NCBI RefSeq assembly: GCF_007752935.1 | Contig: NZ_CP036319.1 | Coordinates: 5,064,501 to 5,128,500, forward strand | Reading direction: 5' to 3' | DNA: 64,000 nt | From: Crateriforma conspicua | GTDB lineage: Bacteria > Planctomycetota > Planctomycetia > Pirellulales > Pirellulaceae | In this document: piece after piece, positions 46,003 through 54,630 of the stretch | Position numbering within the stretch: position 1 is the stretch's first letter | How the letters are laid out: each line of letters opens with the position of its first letter | Notes under the pieces: generated by a model | The model's database searches: none | Told to the model about the DNA's origin: nothing | The model's input: only the letters and a program-made list of their open reading frames with translations | Program-made: the position numbers and the translations under genes

Positions 46003-46075
46003 TGCGCCGGCGGGTAGAATGCGGAACCACTGCCTTGGTTTCCTTCCTTCCCCAACCACGCATCAACGACCGCAA

Positions 46076-46873
46076 ATGAACCATCGCCCCTGGCTTTCCG
46101 CCGCCGTCTTGGCCGTCCTGGCCTGCGTCCCGATGACCTCCACACAAGCTGATGAACCGGAGCTGTACGAAGTCCGGCACTACATCCTGGGCGAACAAAG
46201 CGACGCCCAAGCGTTGGACCAGTACCTTGCCGACGCTTTGATCCCGGCACTACAGCGTCAAGAAATCGGTCCTGTCGGCGCGTTCGCCTATCCGGAATCT
46301 CTGAACCCCAACGACAACAAACGTTTGTCCGACCGGGTCGTTGTGGTCATCCCCTACAAGAGCGCCGCGGACATCGCCAAGACAGCCGCCGCGCTGTCCA
46401 GCGACACGCAATACCTGCAAGATGCCGACGCGTACCTGCAGCGTGCGCACAACGAACCAGCGTTCCAGCGGATTCAAACCGAACTGCTGGTGGCAATGGA
46501 CTGCATGAAGCAACTAAACGTACCCAGCGGCACGCTGGACAATCCCGACCGCGTGTATGAGTTGCGTCTGTACGAAAGCGCCAACGAGCGACTGGCGGCC
46601 AAAAAGGTGGACATGTTCAACAACGGCGAAGTCCCCATCTTCTTGGATTGCGACATCCAACCGATTTTCATCGGTCAATGCTTGGTGGGTCCGCAACAGC
46701 CCAGCCTGACGTACTTGACCGTTTATGAAAACGACGAGGCACGCAACGAAGCGTGGAAAGCGTTTCGCGTCCATCCGGACTGGAAAGTCCTTAGCAAGGA
46801 CAAGCAATATGCCAACACGGTCAGCCGGATCGACAAACTGGTTTTGACACCCAAACCGTATTCACAAATGTGA
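46076..46873 (+). CDS. Secreted NIPSNAP-like protein
   Basis: The 265-residue exported protein has a signal peptide (MNHRPWLSAAVLAVLACVPM) and two ferredoxin-like halves of the NIPSNAP type, each starting with a YE-L/V-R-x-Y-like strand (LYEVRHYILGEQSD, VYELRLYESANERL). The second half ends in YLTVYENDEARNEAWKAFRVHP, the usual signature. NIPSNAP domains occur in secreted planctomycete proteins whose function is unclear. The start follows 73 bases after the methyltransferase. Confidence 0.75.
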   Translation: MNHRPWLSAAVLAVLACVPMTSTQADEPELYEVRHYILGEQSDAQALDQYLADALIPALQRQEIGPVGAFAYPESLNPNDNKRLSDRVVVVIPYKSAADIAKTAAALSSDTQYLQDADAYLQRAHNEPAFQRIQTELLVAMDCMKQLNVPSGTLDNPDRVYELRLYESANERLAAKKVDMFNNGEVPIFLDCDIQPIFIGQCLVGPQQPSLTYLTVYENDEARNEAWKAFRVHPDWKVLSKDKQYANTVSRIDKLVLTPKPYSQM

Positions 46874-46883
46874 TGACGTGAAT

Positions 46884-46901
46884 CGCCGGTGCAATCCGGC
46901 G
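46884..46901. other. Stem-loop between convergent genes
   Basis: CGCCGG (46884-46889), loop TGCAAT, CCGGCG (46896-46901) make a perfect six-pair hairpin in the 44-base gap between the NIPSNAP-like and beta-barrel genes. No T run follows on either strand, so terminator activity is uncertain. Confidence 0.45.
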
Positions 46902-46917
46902 CGGCGGCAAGCGTGAA

Positions 46918-48372
46918 TCAGTAGCCGAATCCGGCGCGGAACATGAACGCACTGCGGGGTGAAAAATCGTCCTGTGGATTGAACTTGTAGTTCACCTCGC
47001 GATCCCAGACGTAGCCAAATTCAATGAAGGCACGTCGGCGGCCCGAGCGGATCAATTCGCTTTGGCCCCATTCAAAGCCAAACATGGCCCGCAGGTCGTT
47101 CATCTCGACATTGTCGCTGGTTCCGTCAGCTCGCTCGATCGTCCAGGCACCGCCGCCGTATTCGCCACCGATGTACCACCAGACGTCTTGCGTCCCGATG
47201 GTTCGCCAATAGTGCGCAAACTTGGGCTCGGGGAAAAAGATGTCACAGCGTTTCAGCGGATTCGGTTGCCAAAGCAATCCGCCGGCGGGCAATAGCTGAA
47301 TCGTATTGCGATCCAGATAGTAAATGCCCAACTTCAATGTGGACGCCGGCGTCAATCGAAACGACGCCAAGCCCTTGCCACGGATCCGCCATGAATCGCT
47401 GTTCATGGTTTCAAAGTCGGTGAAGACGCCCGTACGGATTCCCAGTTCGACACCGAACATCTGATTCGGATCGGTCTGCCATCCGAAATCCAAAAATCCG
47501 TCATAGGCTTGTCCGGGCAGATCCGGACTGACCGGGCCGCCGGGACTGATCGGCCCATCCCACAGACGCAGCGAAAACGACGGGACGATGTACAGCGGGC
47601 GTCCCGACGCGATGAAGTTTTGACACGCGAACGCGGCCGAGAAATCAAAGATGTTTTGGTTCACGTCTTCGGCACCGCTGCCACGACCGATGTACGTGTA
47701 ACGCATCCGAGGCCCTTGGAACCGACGGTAAGCGTTGTAGATCATCGGGTCCTGGGCGATCACACTGCCGATCGACGCACCACCAAACATCCCGTTGGGG
47801 AACAACGTCGACGGCGATCCCTGAGGATAAATGCTGGACGGATAAGCCCCCGCGCCGCCGGGGCCGGGTGCATAGACCGATCCGCCACCGGTCGGCGGAT
47901 AGTTGTAAATCGATCCCGTGTAGGGTGCCGCGGTCGTCGCACCGTAAGCATTCGGTAACGCACCACCGGGCGGCGGCAACGTCGTACTTCCCGACGAAAG
48001 TGTGCCGCCGGGATAGGTGGCCGGCGGCCCCGAAGAAAACATCTGGCCAAATAAACCGCCGTTGGGATACCCCGATCCGCCAGCGACCGGTGGCGGTGTC
48101 GTCGGCATTCCCAACGAAGCACCGGCCGACCCACTGGTCGAATACGGATCGAACAGCAATCCACTGCCGTTGGTTCCGCCACTGTATGCGGGTGGTCCGA
48201 TCGGCGTTAAATCGGTCTGAGGCGAATCGATCGGGGACGGATACCCACCCTGTCCACGCGCGTGGTTCGGGCCGGCGACCATGCAAAGCATCGCCACCAC
48301 CAACGCGCAGCACCAACGTCCCGGATCTCGGGCCGCCAATGTTCGGCGATCACGCTGATTCGTGAACTTCAT
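46918..48372 (-). CDS. Outer-membrane beta-barrel-like exported protein (BBP7-type)
   Basis: I start at 48372 (MKFTNQRDRRTLAARDP), giving 484 residues; the frame upstream to 48591 is not convincing. A signal peptide is visible (WCCALVVAMLCMVAG, then HARGQ). A Gly/Ser/Pro/Tyr-rich region runs to about residue 200. After that comes a beta-strand-rich half with alternating aromatic strands (YIVPSFSLRLWDG, LDFGWQTDPNQMFGVELGIR, RAFIEFGYVWDREVNY), ending in AFMFRAGFGY with the C-terminal aromatic typical of outer-membrane barrels. It resembles the planctomycete BBP7-type proteins. Location and fold are inferred. Confidence 0.7.
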   Translation of the reverse strand: MKFTNQRDRRTLAARDPGRWCCALVVAMLCMVAGPNHARGQGGYPSPIDSPQTDLTPIGPPAYSGGTNGSGLLFDPYSTSGSAGASLGMPTTPPPVAGGSGYPNGGLFGQMFSSGPPATYPGGTLSSGSTTLPPPGGALPNAYGATTAAPYTGSIYNYPPTGGGSVYAPGPGGAGAYPSSIYPQGSPSTLFPNGMFGGASIGSVIAQDPMIYNAYRRFQGPRMRYTYIGRGSGAEDVNQNIFDFSAAFACQNFIASGRPLYIVPSFSLRLWDGPISPGGPVSPDLPGQAYDGFLDFGWQTDPNQMFGVELGIRTGVFTDFETMNSDSWRIRGKGLASFRLTPASTLKLGIYYLDRNTIQLLPAGGLLWQPNPLKRCDIFFPEPKFAHYWRTIGTQDVWWYIGGEYGGGAWTIERADGTSDNVEMNDLRAMFGFEWGQSELIRSGRRRAFIEFGYVWDREVNYKFNPQDDFSPRSAFMFRAGFGY

Positions 48373-48707
48373 CGCGAAGGTTGCCACGGTCGGTGAATTC
48401 AGGACGTTGGGTAAAAAGCAGCGGGGGTGAATCGGCAGGCAAAACTCGGCCGTGTCGACTACCGCTGCGACAGACTTGAACGGAACTACCGATTTTTTGC
48501 GAATTCGGTCAAGATGAATGCGCACCGGGTCCACCCACAATCCAAATTCCGCCCGCTGACGGGGCGTCCCAGACGGGCCAGGACTCGGCAAAGTCCCCGC
48601 TACCCGAAGTCACAGGTTTCTGGAATTCCCTGTTCGCCGCTGGCCGCAACCAACGTTTCCCGCCCCCCGTCTTTCCGTCTCTTCCTTTCCACCCAGCCGA
48701 TCGCACG
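48373..48707. other. Divergent intergenic region with pyrimidine tract
   Basis: A 335-base gap between two divergent genes. The last 50 bases before 48708 are strongly pyrimidine-rich (around 48650-48695) and lack a Shine-Dalgarno site. A 97-codon plus-strand frame at 48427-48720 overlaps the real gene start and is Arg/Ser/Pro-rich; I treat it as a shadow. Confidence 0.45.
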
Positions 48708-49397
48708 ATGGACGTCCTAGATGTCGACAAACTTGCCGAGTACTTGCACCTGACGCCGGCTCAAGTCAACAAGATGGCCAACCGCGGCAAATTGCCCGGT
48801 CGCAAAGTCGGCGGCCAGTGGCAGTTCAACGAAGCGGAGATCCACCACTGGCTGGAGGAACGGATCGGGTTAAGCGACGACGATGAACTGGACAAAGTGG
48901 AAGCGTTGTTGGAGCGCAACCACGGCGACGCGGGTGATGCCACGTTGTCGCAGCTTTGCCCACCCAGCAACATCGCCGTCCCGCTACAGGCGCGGACGCG
49001 AAGCAGTGTGATTCGGTCCATGTGCGATCTGGCGTCCACGTCGGGATACCTGTGGGACGCCGCGGCGATGTCCGAAGCGGTCAAAACACGTGAAGAACTG
49101 CATCCCACCGCCTTGGATTGTGGCGTCGCGTTGCTGCACCCGCGTCGTCCCCAGACGTCGATCCTTGCCGAATCGGTCCTAGCCCTGGGCATCTGTTCGG
49201 CGGGCATCCCGTTCTCCTCGGGCCGTGGCCATCTGACCGACGTGTTCTTCTTGATTTGCTCTTACAACGACTCCGCTCACCTTCGTATCCTCGCGAAGCT
49301 CAGCCGTTTGGTCTCTCAGCCGGACTTCCTTGCTCATCTTCGGTCCGCAACCTCTGCCGATCAGGCTTGGCAATCGATCGTGGATTTTGAAAGCTGA
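48708..49397 (+). CDS. Excisionase-type HTH fused to PTS EIIA-like domain
   Basis: The 229-residue protein joins an N-terminal MerR/excisionase helix-turn-helix (residues 1-55: LDVDKLAEYLHLTPAQVNKM, PGRKVGGQWQFNEAEIHHWL) to a C-terminal PTS EIIA-2-type domain (about residues 85-225). The phosphorylatable histidine is H144 in CGVALLHPRRP, and the later SAHLRILAKLSRL fits the fold. Such EIIA domains (PtsN type) carry phosphate in regulation rather than sugar transport. The combination suggests a phosphorylation-sensitive DNA-binding regulator. No PTS EI or HPr gene is in the window. A probable partner (49490-50335) follows at 92 bases. Confidence 0.8.
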   Translation: MDVLDVDKLAEYLHLTPAQVNKMANRGKLPGRKVGGQWQFNEAEIHHWLEERIGLSDDDELDKVEALLERNHGDAGDATLSQLCPPSNIAVPLQARTRSSVIRSMCDLASTSGYLWDAAAMSEAVKTREELHPTALDCGVALLHPRRPQTSILAESVLALGICSAGIPFSSGRGHLTDVFFLICSYNDSAHLRILAKLSRLVSQPDFLAHLRSATSADQAWQSIVDFES

Positions 49398-49489
49398 TCG
49401 GCCGTCGACGCAGTGCAGTGCCCAACGCCGTGTCGAAACGAATGAAACGACATCGATGATCCAACCGTCCGCCGCTCGTAAGGAGATTT

Positions 49490-50335
49490 GTGGCGATGCC
49501 TTGTTCAATCACCAGCCCCGGCACCCTGCTGTGGATCGGTCCACGCCGTCGTGTGGAAGTCCAACGTCTGTCGACGGTTGCCGAACACGTTTGTCCACAA
49601 GTGGCGTATCGTTCCGATTTGCAGGACGCCGTTGATCGCCCGGCGGCATCGGTCCGCTTGGTCATGATTGTTAAATCAAAGTCGGGCGAAATGGACGCGG
49701 CCACTCTTTCGACGATCGCGGACGTCTATCCGTCGGCTCAGCGTTGGATCGTCAATACGTCGCTGTGCCAAACGGTGCCATCGGCGCGGCGCGACCCAAA
49801 CACGGTCCCGATGTCTTGGCGGATCGCCGCGGATCGCTTGCAGGAATATTGGACGTCCCCCGCAACCGAAGCCAACCCGATGGTCGCGAAAGCTGCGAAG
49901 GACACCATTGGAACTGGCTTGAATCGACCCGCCGCCGTTTTGGTGCTGGCCGACCGTTTGGCCACGGCTGACCATTGGATGGACTTGGTCGCCGCCGATG
50001 GCCACAGCGTTTGCTGGGCCAACAATGTTGAATCAACCTCGGTGCGAAACATCGATCTTTGTTTGTGGGACGACAGCTTGGCGGCCCCCACCGACGTCGC
50101 GACTTGGCGTACCCGCATCCGACAAGCGGGTCGGTGCACGCGATCGAGTGCTCGCCATGGGTGGATGACGGTGTTGGCAACACCCCAGCAAATCCAAAGC
50201 GCGCGGGATGCCGGGGTCGACACAGTGATTGCAAAGCCGGGCCCTGTCGCGGCGGTCCAACGTTTGCTGCGAAACATGGTCGGCGTGCCACCAACCCAGT
50301 CGAATCCCCAAGCCAGTCCCCGCCGCGCGGCGTGA
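49490..50335 (+). CDS. Hypothetical protein, possible degenerate receiver-like domains
   Basis: The 281-residue protein begins with a GTG at 49490, following AAGGAG at 49480-49485; the ATG at 49496 has wider spacing and is an alternative. Segments such as VRLVMIVKSKSGEMDAATLS and HGWMTVLATPQQIQSARDAGVDTVIAKPGPV resemble the beta-alpha units and Lys-Pro switch of receiver domains. However, no phospho-acceptor aspartate of the usual form is visible. It may be a non-phosphorylated receiver-like protein working with the upstream HTH-EIIA regulator. The assignment is weak. Confidence 0.5.
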   Translation: MAMPCSITSPGTLLWIGPRRRVEVQRLSTVAEHVCPQVAYRSDLQDAVDRPAASVRLVMIVKSKSGEMDAATLSTIADVYPSAQRWIVNTSLCQTVPSARRDPNTVPMSWRIAADRLQEYWTSPATEANPMVAKAAKDTIGTGLNRPAAVLVLADRLATADHWMDLVAADGHSVCWANNVESTSVRNIDLCLWDDSLAAPTDVATWRTRIRQAGRCTRSSARHGWMTVLATPQQIQSARDAGVDTVIAKPGPVAAVQRLLRNMVGVPPTQSNPQASPRRAA

Positions 50336-50447
50336 TGCCGCAGGCCGACCGGATGCGGCTTGGCCACGCGAGTCCTGCAAGGGATCAAAGACAACGGGTA
50401 GGATGGCACCGTCGCGATCCACTATCCATTCACCCGATTGTTACGGC

Positions 50448-51419
50448 ATGTCTGAACCGTCCGATTCGACCGACGCTGCGCACGCGTCCCATCAAGACCA
50501 CTTGGGAATTCCAACCGGTTTGCGACCGGTGATCGTCGGTGAAGCTCTGATTGATTCGTTTCCCGACGGCCGTGATATCGTCGGCGGCGCTCCGCTGAAC
50601 GTTGCCTGGAACTTGCGTGGATTCGGACGCGATCCCGTCTTCGTCTCAAAAATCGGAAACGACAATCGTGGCCGACTGATTTTTGACAAGCTGAAACAGT
50701 GGGGCATGAACACCGACGGTGTGGTCCGCGGCGATGACCGAGAAACCGGCATCGTCAAAGTCACGTTGACCAATGGCACACCCGATTACGATTTGGTGTA
50801 CCCGGTGGCGTACGACTTTATTGACGCCCCCGGCGATTTGACCGTCCAGCCACCTGATGCCTGTCTCCTGTACCTGGGAACGCTCGCTTGGCGTCGCCCC
50901 GAGTCCATGGACATTTTGCGATCGTGGGTTCAATCGAACGGAACGTATCGCTTCATCGACATCAACATGCGCCCGCCATGGGTCCGTGACGATGTAGTCG
51001 ACTGCATTGCCAGGGACGCCACGTTTTTTAAGCTGAATGATGAAGAGCTTTCATCGATGACAGGTCAGGCGATTGCACCGGAGTCGCCTGAGTTTCATCA
51101 ACAAGTCTCCGATGCGGTCGCCCGCTTGCGTGACCGCTGGAATTGCCGGACGTTTTTTGTGACCTGTGGTCCGCACGGTGCATTCGCCGTCACCCCGGAT
51201 GCCAGCGTATTCGTTCCGGCACCGAAACTGGCCAAGATGGTCGACACGGTGGGTGCGGGCGATGCGTTCGCCGCGGCCACGATCGACGGTCTGTTGTCCG
51301 GTCAATCAATGGAAGCATGCTTAAATCAGGCGATCCAGTTCGCCGCAAGGATTTGCCAGAATGCCGGCGCGACATCGACCGACGGGAATCTGTACCAACT
51401 GGAACAATATCGCAGTTGA
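50448..51419 (+). CDS. PfkB-family carbohydrate kinase (fructokinase-like)
   Basis: The 323-residue kinase phosphorylates a sugar with ATP. PfkB landmarks are GEALIDSFPDG near the start, the glycine-rich GGAPLNVAWNLRGFGRDP, and the C-terminal DTVGAGDAFAAA with the catalytic Asp. ATG at 50448 chosen; the frame to 50229 is out of family. Sequence features fit fructokinase-type members, and proximity to uronate genes suggests another sugar or sugar acid, but substrate is unproven. It may be the first gene of the catabolic run, 238 bases ahead of the GH88 gene. Confidence 0.85.
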   Translation: MSEPSDSTDAAHASHQDHLGIPTGLRPVIVGEALIDSFPDGRDIVGGAPLNVAWNLRGFGRDPVFVSKIGNDNRGRLIFDKLKQWGMNTDGVVRGDDRETGIVKVTLTNGTPDYDLVYPVAYDFIDAPGDLTVQPPDACLLYLGTLAWRRPESMDILRSWVQSNGTYRFIDINMRPPWVRDDVVDCIARDATFFKLNDEELSSMTGQAIAPESPEFHQQVSDAVARLRDRWNCRTFFVTCGPHGAFAVTPDASVFVPAPKLAKMVDTVGAGDAFAAATIDGLLSGQSMEACLNQAIQFAARICQNAGATSTDGNLYQLEQYRS

Positions 51420-51657
51420 ATCTGCTGCGGCGACACTCGATCCCTTCACCGCCGACCTGGCCAGTGGGCGACGGACGCCGACTGGTCATCCGCTGCGGTT
51501 TGATGCATGATCTTGATCGATCGCCCTCTCGCCAGGGCCCCCCGCCGTCCCATCGGGGTGACGCTGCCAAGTCCTGGCTTCCAGCCCGCGGCAGGGCCGC
51601 CCAAGCGGACGGCGTTTCAATGTCACACCGGCCCTCGTTCCCTCATCTCCTGTATCG

Positions 51658-53046
51658 ATGATCATTCCCGAACCGACCGTGACACCAGAATCGCTGTTGC
51701 CCGCCATCAGACGCATGTGGGAAGCATCCGCGGCGAAACTGGAAAGTCTGGAAAACGATTACGACAAATCCCAGGGTACGCCCGTCTTCACCATCGGCGG
51801 CCGCTACACCACCCGAGGCTGGACCGAATGGACCGAAGGTTTCGTCTACGGGTCATCCGTATTGCAATACGATGCAACTGACGACGCTGCTTTCTTAAAG
51901 ATCGGCCGCGAAAACACGGTCGACCGAATGGCGACGCATGTCAGCCATGTCGGCGTTCATGACCATGGGTTCAATAACCTGTCCACCTACGGAAACCTGC
52001 TGCGGTTATGCCGCGAGAACCGCATCCAAGCCTCGGATTGGGAAATCAGGTTTTATGAACTGGCGTTGAAGACGTCGGCGGCCGTCCAGGCGTCACGCTG
52101 GACACAGCTTTCGCCCAGCGAAGGCTATGTCTATTCCTTCAATGGCCCCCATTCGCTGTTCATCGATACCATCCGATCCTGTCGGATTTTGATGGTCGGC
52201 CACGCGCTAGGACACGTGTTGATGGGCGAAGGTGACCAACCGATTTCGTTGGCCGGCCGCGCACTGACGCACATCCGAACGACCGACAAATACAACGTCT
52301 ATCACGGAACCGATCGCGATCGTTACGACGTTCCCGGACGGACCGCGCATGAAGCGGTGTTCAACTTGAACGACGGTTTGTTCCGATGCCCGAGTTCACA
52401 GCAGGGCTTTTCGGGTTTAACGACATGGACCCGTGGATTGTCCTGGGCCATGTTGGGCTATGCCGAACAGTTGGAATTTCTACGGGATGTTCTGGCGTCA
52501 TCGAACGTCGATTCATCGGAATTGCAAAACGCCGAATCCATGATGCTGGAATCGGCCCGCCAAACTTGCGACTTCTATCTGGCCAACAGCCCGACCTGCG
52601 GCATCCCTTATTGGGACACCGGTGCCCCGCAACTTCACCGGTTGGGTGATTACTTGAACCAGCCGGCCGACCCGTTCAATCAGTGGGAACCCGTGGACAG
52701 TTCGGCTGCGGCCATCGCGGCCCAGGGGCTGCTGCGTTTGGGTGATGTCCTGCAACGTCGCGGCGACGATGATGCCGCCAAGTACCGACAAGCTGGACTT
52801 CACGTGACCGCCAATCTGCTGCAGGAACCGTACCTCAGCACCAGCAACGATCATCAAGGATTGTTGCTGCATAGCATTTATCACCAGCCGCGCGGCTGGG
52901 ACGAGGTCGCCGAAGGCCAATCGATCGCCAATGGCCAATCTTGCATGTGGGGTGATTATCACCTGCGTGAACTGGCCTTGTACGTGCAACGTTTGGCCGA
53001 CGATACGCTAACCGACTACACGTTTTATGGATGCTTGCCGTCGTGA
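51658..53046 (+). CDS. Glycoside hydrolase family 88 (unsaturated uronyl hydrolase)
   Basis: The 462-residue enzyme hydrolyses unsaturated uronic-acid ends left by polysaccharide lyases. GH88 features are GRYTTRGWTEWTEGFVYGS, the catalytic-site-like HVGVHDHGFNNLSTYGN, FRCPSSQQGFSGLTTWTRGLSWAML, GIPYWDTGAPQLHRLGD and DSSAAAIAAQGLLRLGD. It has no signal peptide, so acts inside the cell. Its release product would be an unsaturated uronate, fitting the SDR/KdgK/KDPG aldolase genes downstream. The SDR gene overlaps its 3' end. Confidence 0.88.
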   Translation: MIIPEPTVTPESLLPAIRRMWEASAAKLESLENDYDKSQGTPVFTIGGRYTTRGWTEWTEGFVYGSSVLQYDATDDAAFLKIGRENTVDRMATHVSHVGVHDHGFNNLSTYGNLLRLCRENRIQASDWEIRFYELALKTSAAVQASRWTQLSPSEGYVYSFNGPHSLFIDTIRSCRILMVGHALGHVLMGEGDQPISLAGRALTHIRTTDKYNVYHGTDRDRYDVPGRTAHEAVFNLNDGLFRCPSSQQGFSGLTTWTRGLSWAMLGYAEQLEFLRDVLASSNVDSSELQNAESMMLESARQTCDFYLANSPTCGIPYWDTGAPQLHRLGDYLNQPADPFNQWEPVDSSAAAIAAQGLLRLGDVLQRRGDDDAAKYRQAGLHVTANLLQEPYLSTSNDHQGLLLHSIYHQPRGWDEVAEGQSIANGQSCMWGDYHLRELALYVQRLADDTLTDYTFYGCLPS

Positions 53047-53834
53047 ACCAGTCGAAGGAAAAAGCCCTAAAGGTCGCCTTGATTACCGGCGGCACCCGCG
53101 GCATCGGACTGGGAATTGCCAAAGCCCTCGCCAATGAGGGCTACGCACTAGCGATCAATGGCATGCGTCCGGCCGAACAAGTTGCCGACGTCTTGGATGG
53201 ACTGAAAAAACAGTCGCCGGCGGTGCATTATTTTGCCGGTGATATTGCATCCACACAGACACACCAGATGATCACCGACGGCATTGAAGAAGCTTTCGGT
53301 GGCATCCATGTCCTGGTCAACAACGCCGGCGTCGCGCCCAAAGAGCGCAAGGATTTGTTGGAAGCGGACGAAGATTCATACGAGTTCGTCATGGGGACCA
53401 ACTTGAAGGGGCCCTACCTTCTGACCAGCCGAGTCGCCGCTTGGATGGTCCGGCAAAAGACGAACGACGCCGATTACCAAGGCTGCATCATCAACGTGGG
53501 CAGTGTCTCCGCGACCATGGTGTCAACCAATCGCGGCGACTATTGCTTGGCCAAAGCGGGCGTGGGGATGATGACACAACTGTTCGCCGCTCGAATGGGC
53601 GAACTCAATATTCCGGTCTTTGAAGTGCGTCCCGGTATCACCAAGACGGACATGACCGCGACGGTGACCGACAAGTATGACCGTCTGATCCGTGACGGCA
53701 TCTGCGTGACGCAGCGGTGGGGATATCCCGAGGACACCGGTCGCGTTGTCGCATCGTTGGCACGCGGCGACTTTGCCTACAGCACCGGGCAGGTCATTCA
53801 TGTCGACGGCGGGCTGACGATTCCACGTCTGTAA
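53031..53834 (+). CDS. Short-chain dehydrogenase/reductase (KduD/DehR-like candidate)
   Basis: The 267-residue NAD(P)-dependent oxidoreductase has the TGGTRGIGLGIA cofactor loop, the NNAG motif (VNNAGVAPKERKD), and a catalytic Ser/Tyr/Lys triad (INVGSVSATM, then DYCLAKAG). By position between a GH88 and KDPG/KDG genes it may reduce a keto-deoxy-uronate to 2-keto-3-deoxygluconate, as KduD or alginate-pathway DehR do; sequence alone supports only SDR. The ATG at 53031 overlaps the GH88 stop by 16 bases; GTG at 53043 gives a four-base overlap (GTGA) and is an equally likely start. Confidence 0.8.
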   Translation: MLAVVNQSKEKALKVALITGGTRGIGLGIAKALANEGYALAINGMRPAEQVADVLDGLKKQSPAVHYFAGDIASTQTHQMITDGIEEAFGGIHVLVNNAGVAPKERKDLLEADEDSYEFVMGTNLKGPYLLTSRVAAWMVRQKTNDADYQGCIINVGSVSATMVSTNRGDYCLAKAGVGMMTQLFAARMGELNIPVFEVRPGITKTDMTATVTDKYDRLIRDGICVTQRWGYPEDTGRVVASLARGDFAYSTGQVIHVDGGLTIPRL

Positions 53835-53875
53835 GTTCAGCGTGGGCATCACACGTCGCGATCAACGACCTTCAC

Positions 53876-53904
53876 TTGACTCAAGTTTTCTCACTACTTT
53901 TACG
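53876..53904 (+). promoter_or_regulatory. Possible sigma-70-type promoter before the KDPG aldolase
   Basis: TTGACT (53876-53881) and TTTACG (53899-53904) are 17 bases apart and lie about 20 bases before the GTG at 53925. The -10 hexamer is a weak match, so this is tentative; it would split the uronate genes into two transcription units. Confidence 0.3.
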
Positions 53905-53924
53905 AATCACCCTAGGTTTTTGCA

Positions 53925-54557
53925 GTGGCCACGGTTCCCCAGGATGTCATCGAAAAACACCGTTTGGTTCCCGTAATCGTGCTGCAGGATGCCGGCCATG
54001 CCGAACCGCTGGGCCGAGCATTGGTCAGCGGCGGTCTGCCCATCGCCGAAGTCACCTTCCGCACCGATGCGGCAGGTGAAAGCATCCGGCGGATGGCGGA
54101 AAATCCCGATTTGTGCGTCGGTGCCGGAACCGTGCTGACGACCGAGCAAGTCGACCAAGCCCAGGATGCGGGTGCGTCCTTTATCGTTTCGCCGGGTCTA
54201 AATCCCAAAGTCGTTCGCCACGCGCTGGATAAGGGCATCCCCGTCTTTCCGGGTGTCAGCAATCCATCGGACATCGAAATGGGATTGGACTTGGGCCTGA
54301 ACACTCTGAAGTTCTTTCCGGCCGAAGCGGTGGGCGGCGTCAAATTGTTGAAGGCGGTTTCGGCGCCCTATCATCATGTCCGCTTCATTCCGACCGGTGG
54401 AATTTCACCCGCCAACGTCAAGGACTACCTGCAACTGGCATCCGTGCTGGCGTGTGGCGGTAGTTGGATGGTGCCGCAAGATCGTATCACGCAATCCGAC
54501 TTTGAATCGGTGGAGCGATTGGTTGCCGAAGCTGTGACGTTGGCGACCCCAAACTGA
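53925..54557 (+). CDS. eda: 2-dehydro-3-deoxyphosphogluconate (KDPG) aldolase
   Basis: The 210-residue enzyme cleaves KDPG to pyruvate and glyceraldehyde 3-phosphate. The family motifs are EVTFRTDAAGE (catalytic Glu), GAGTVLTTEQVD, FIVSPGLNP, GVSNPSDIEMGLD, the Schiff-base lysine in LKFFPAE, and PTGGISPANV. The start is GTG at 53925. It lies between the SDR and KDG kinase genes, completing a route from keto-deoxy-sugar acids to central metabolism. Confidence 0.92.
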   Translation: MATVPQDVIEKHRLVPVIVLQDAGHAEPLGRALVSGGLPIAEVTFRTDAAGESIRRMAENPDLCVGAGTVLTTEQVDQAQDAGASFIVSPGLNPKVVRHALDKGIPVFPGVSNPSDIEMGLDLGLNTLKFFPAEAVGGVKLLKAVSAPYHHVRFIPTGGISPANVKDYLQLASVLACGGSWMVPQDRITQSDFESVERLVAEAVTLATPN

Positions 54558-54630
54558 ACATGCAGCCCTGACTTTTGTCCGCCCCCGCGACTAACTCCCC
54601 CAACTCTTTTCCATTCGCTGAACGATCGAC

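Noticed and set aside
48427-48720. 97-codon plus-strand frame
   Set aside because: It overlaps the start of the HTH-EIIA gene in another frame and its composition is that of non-coding sequence.
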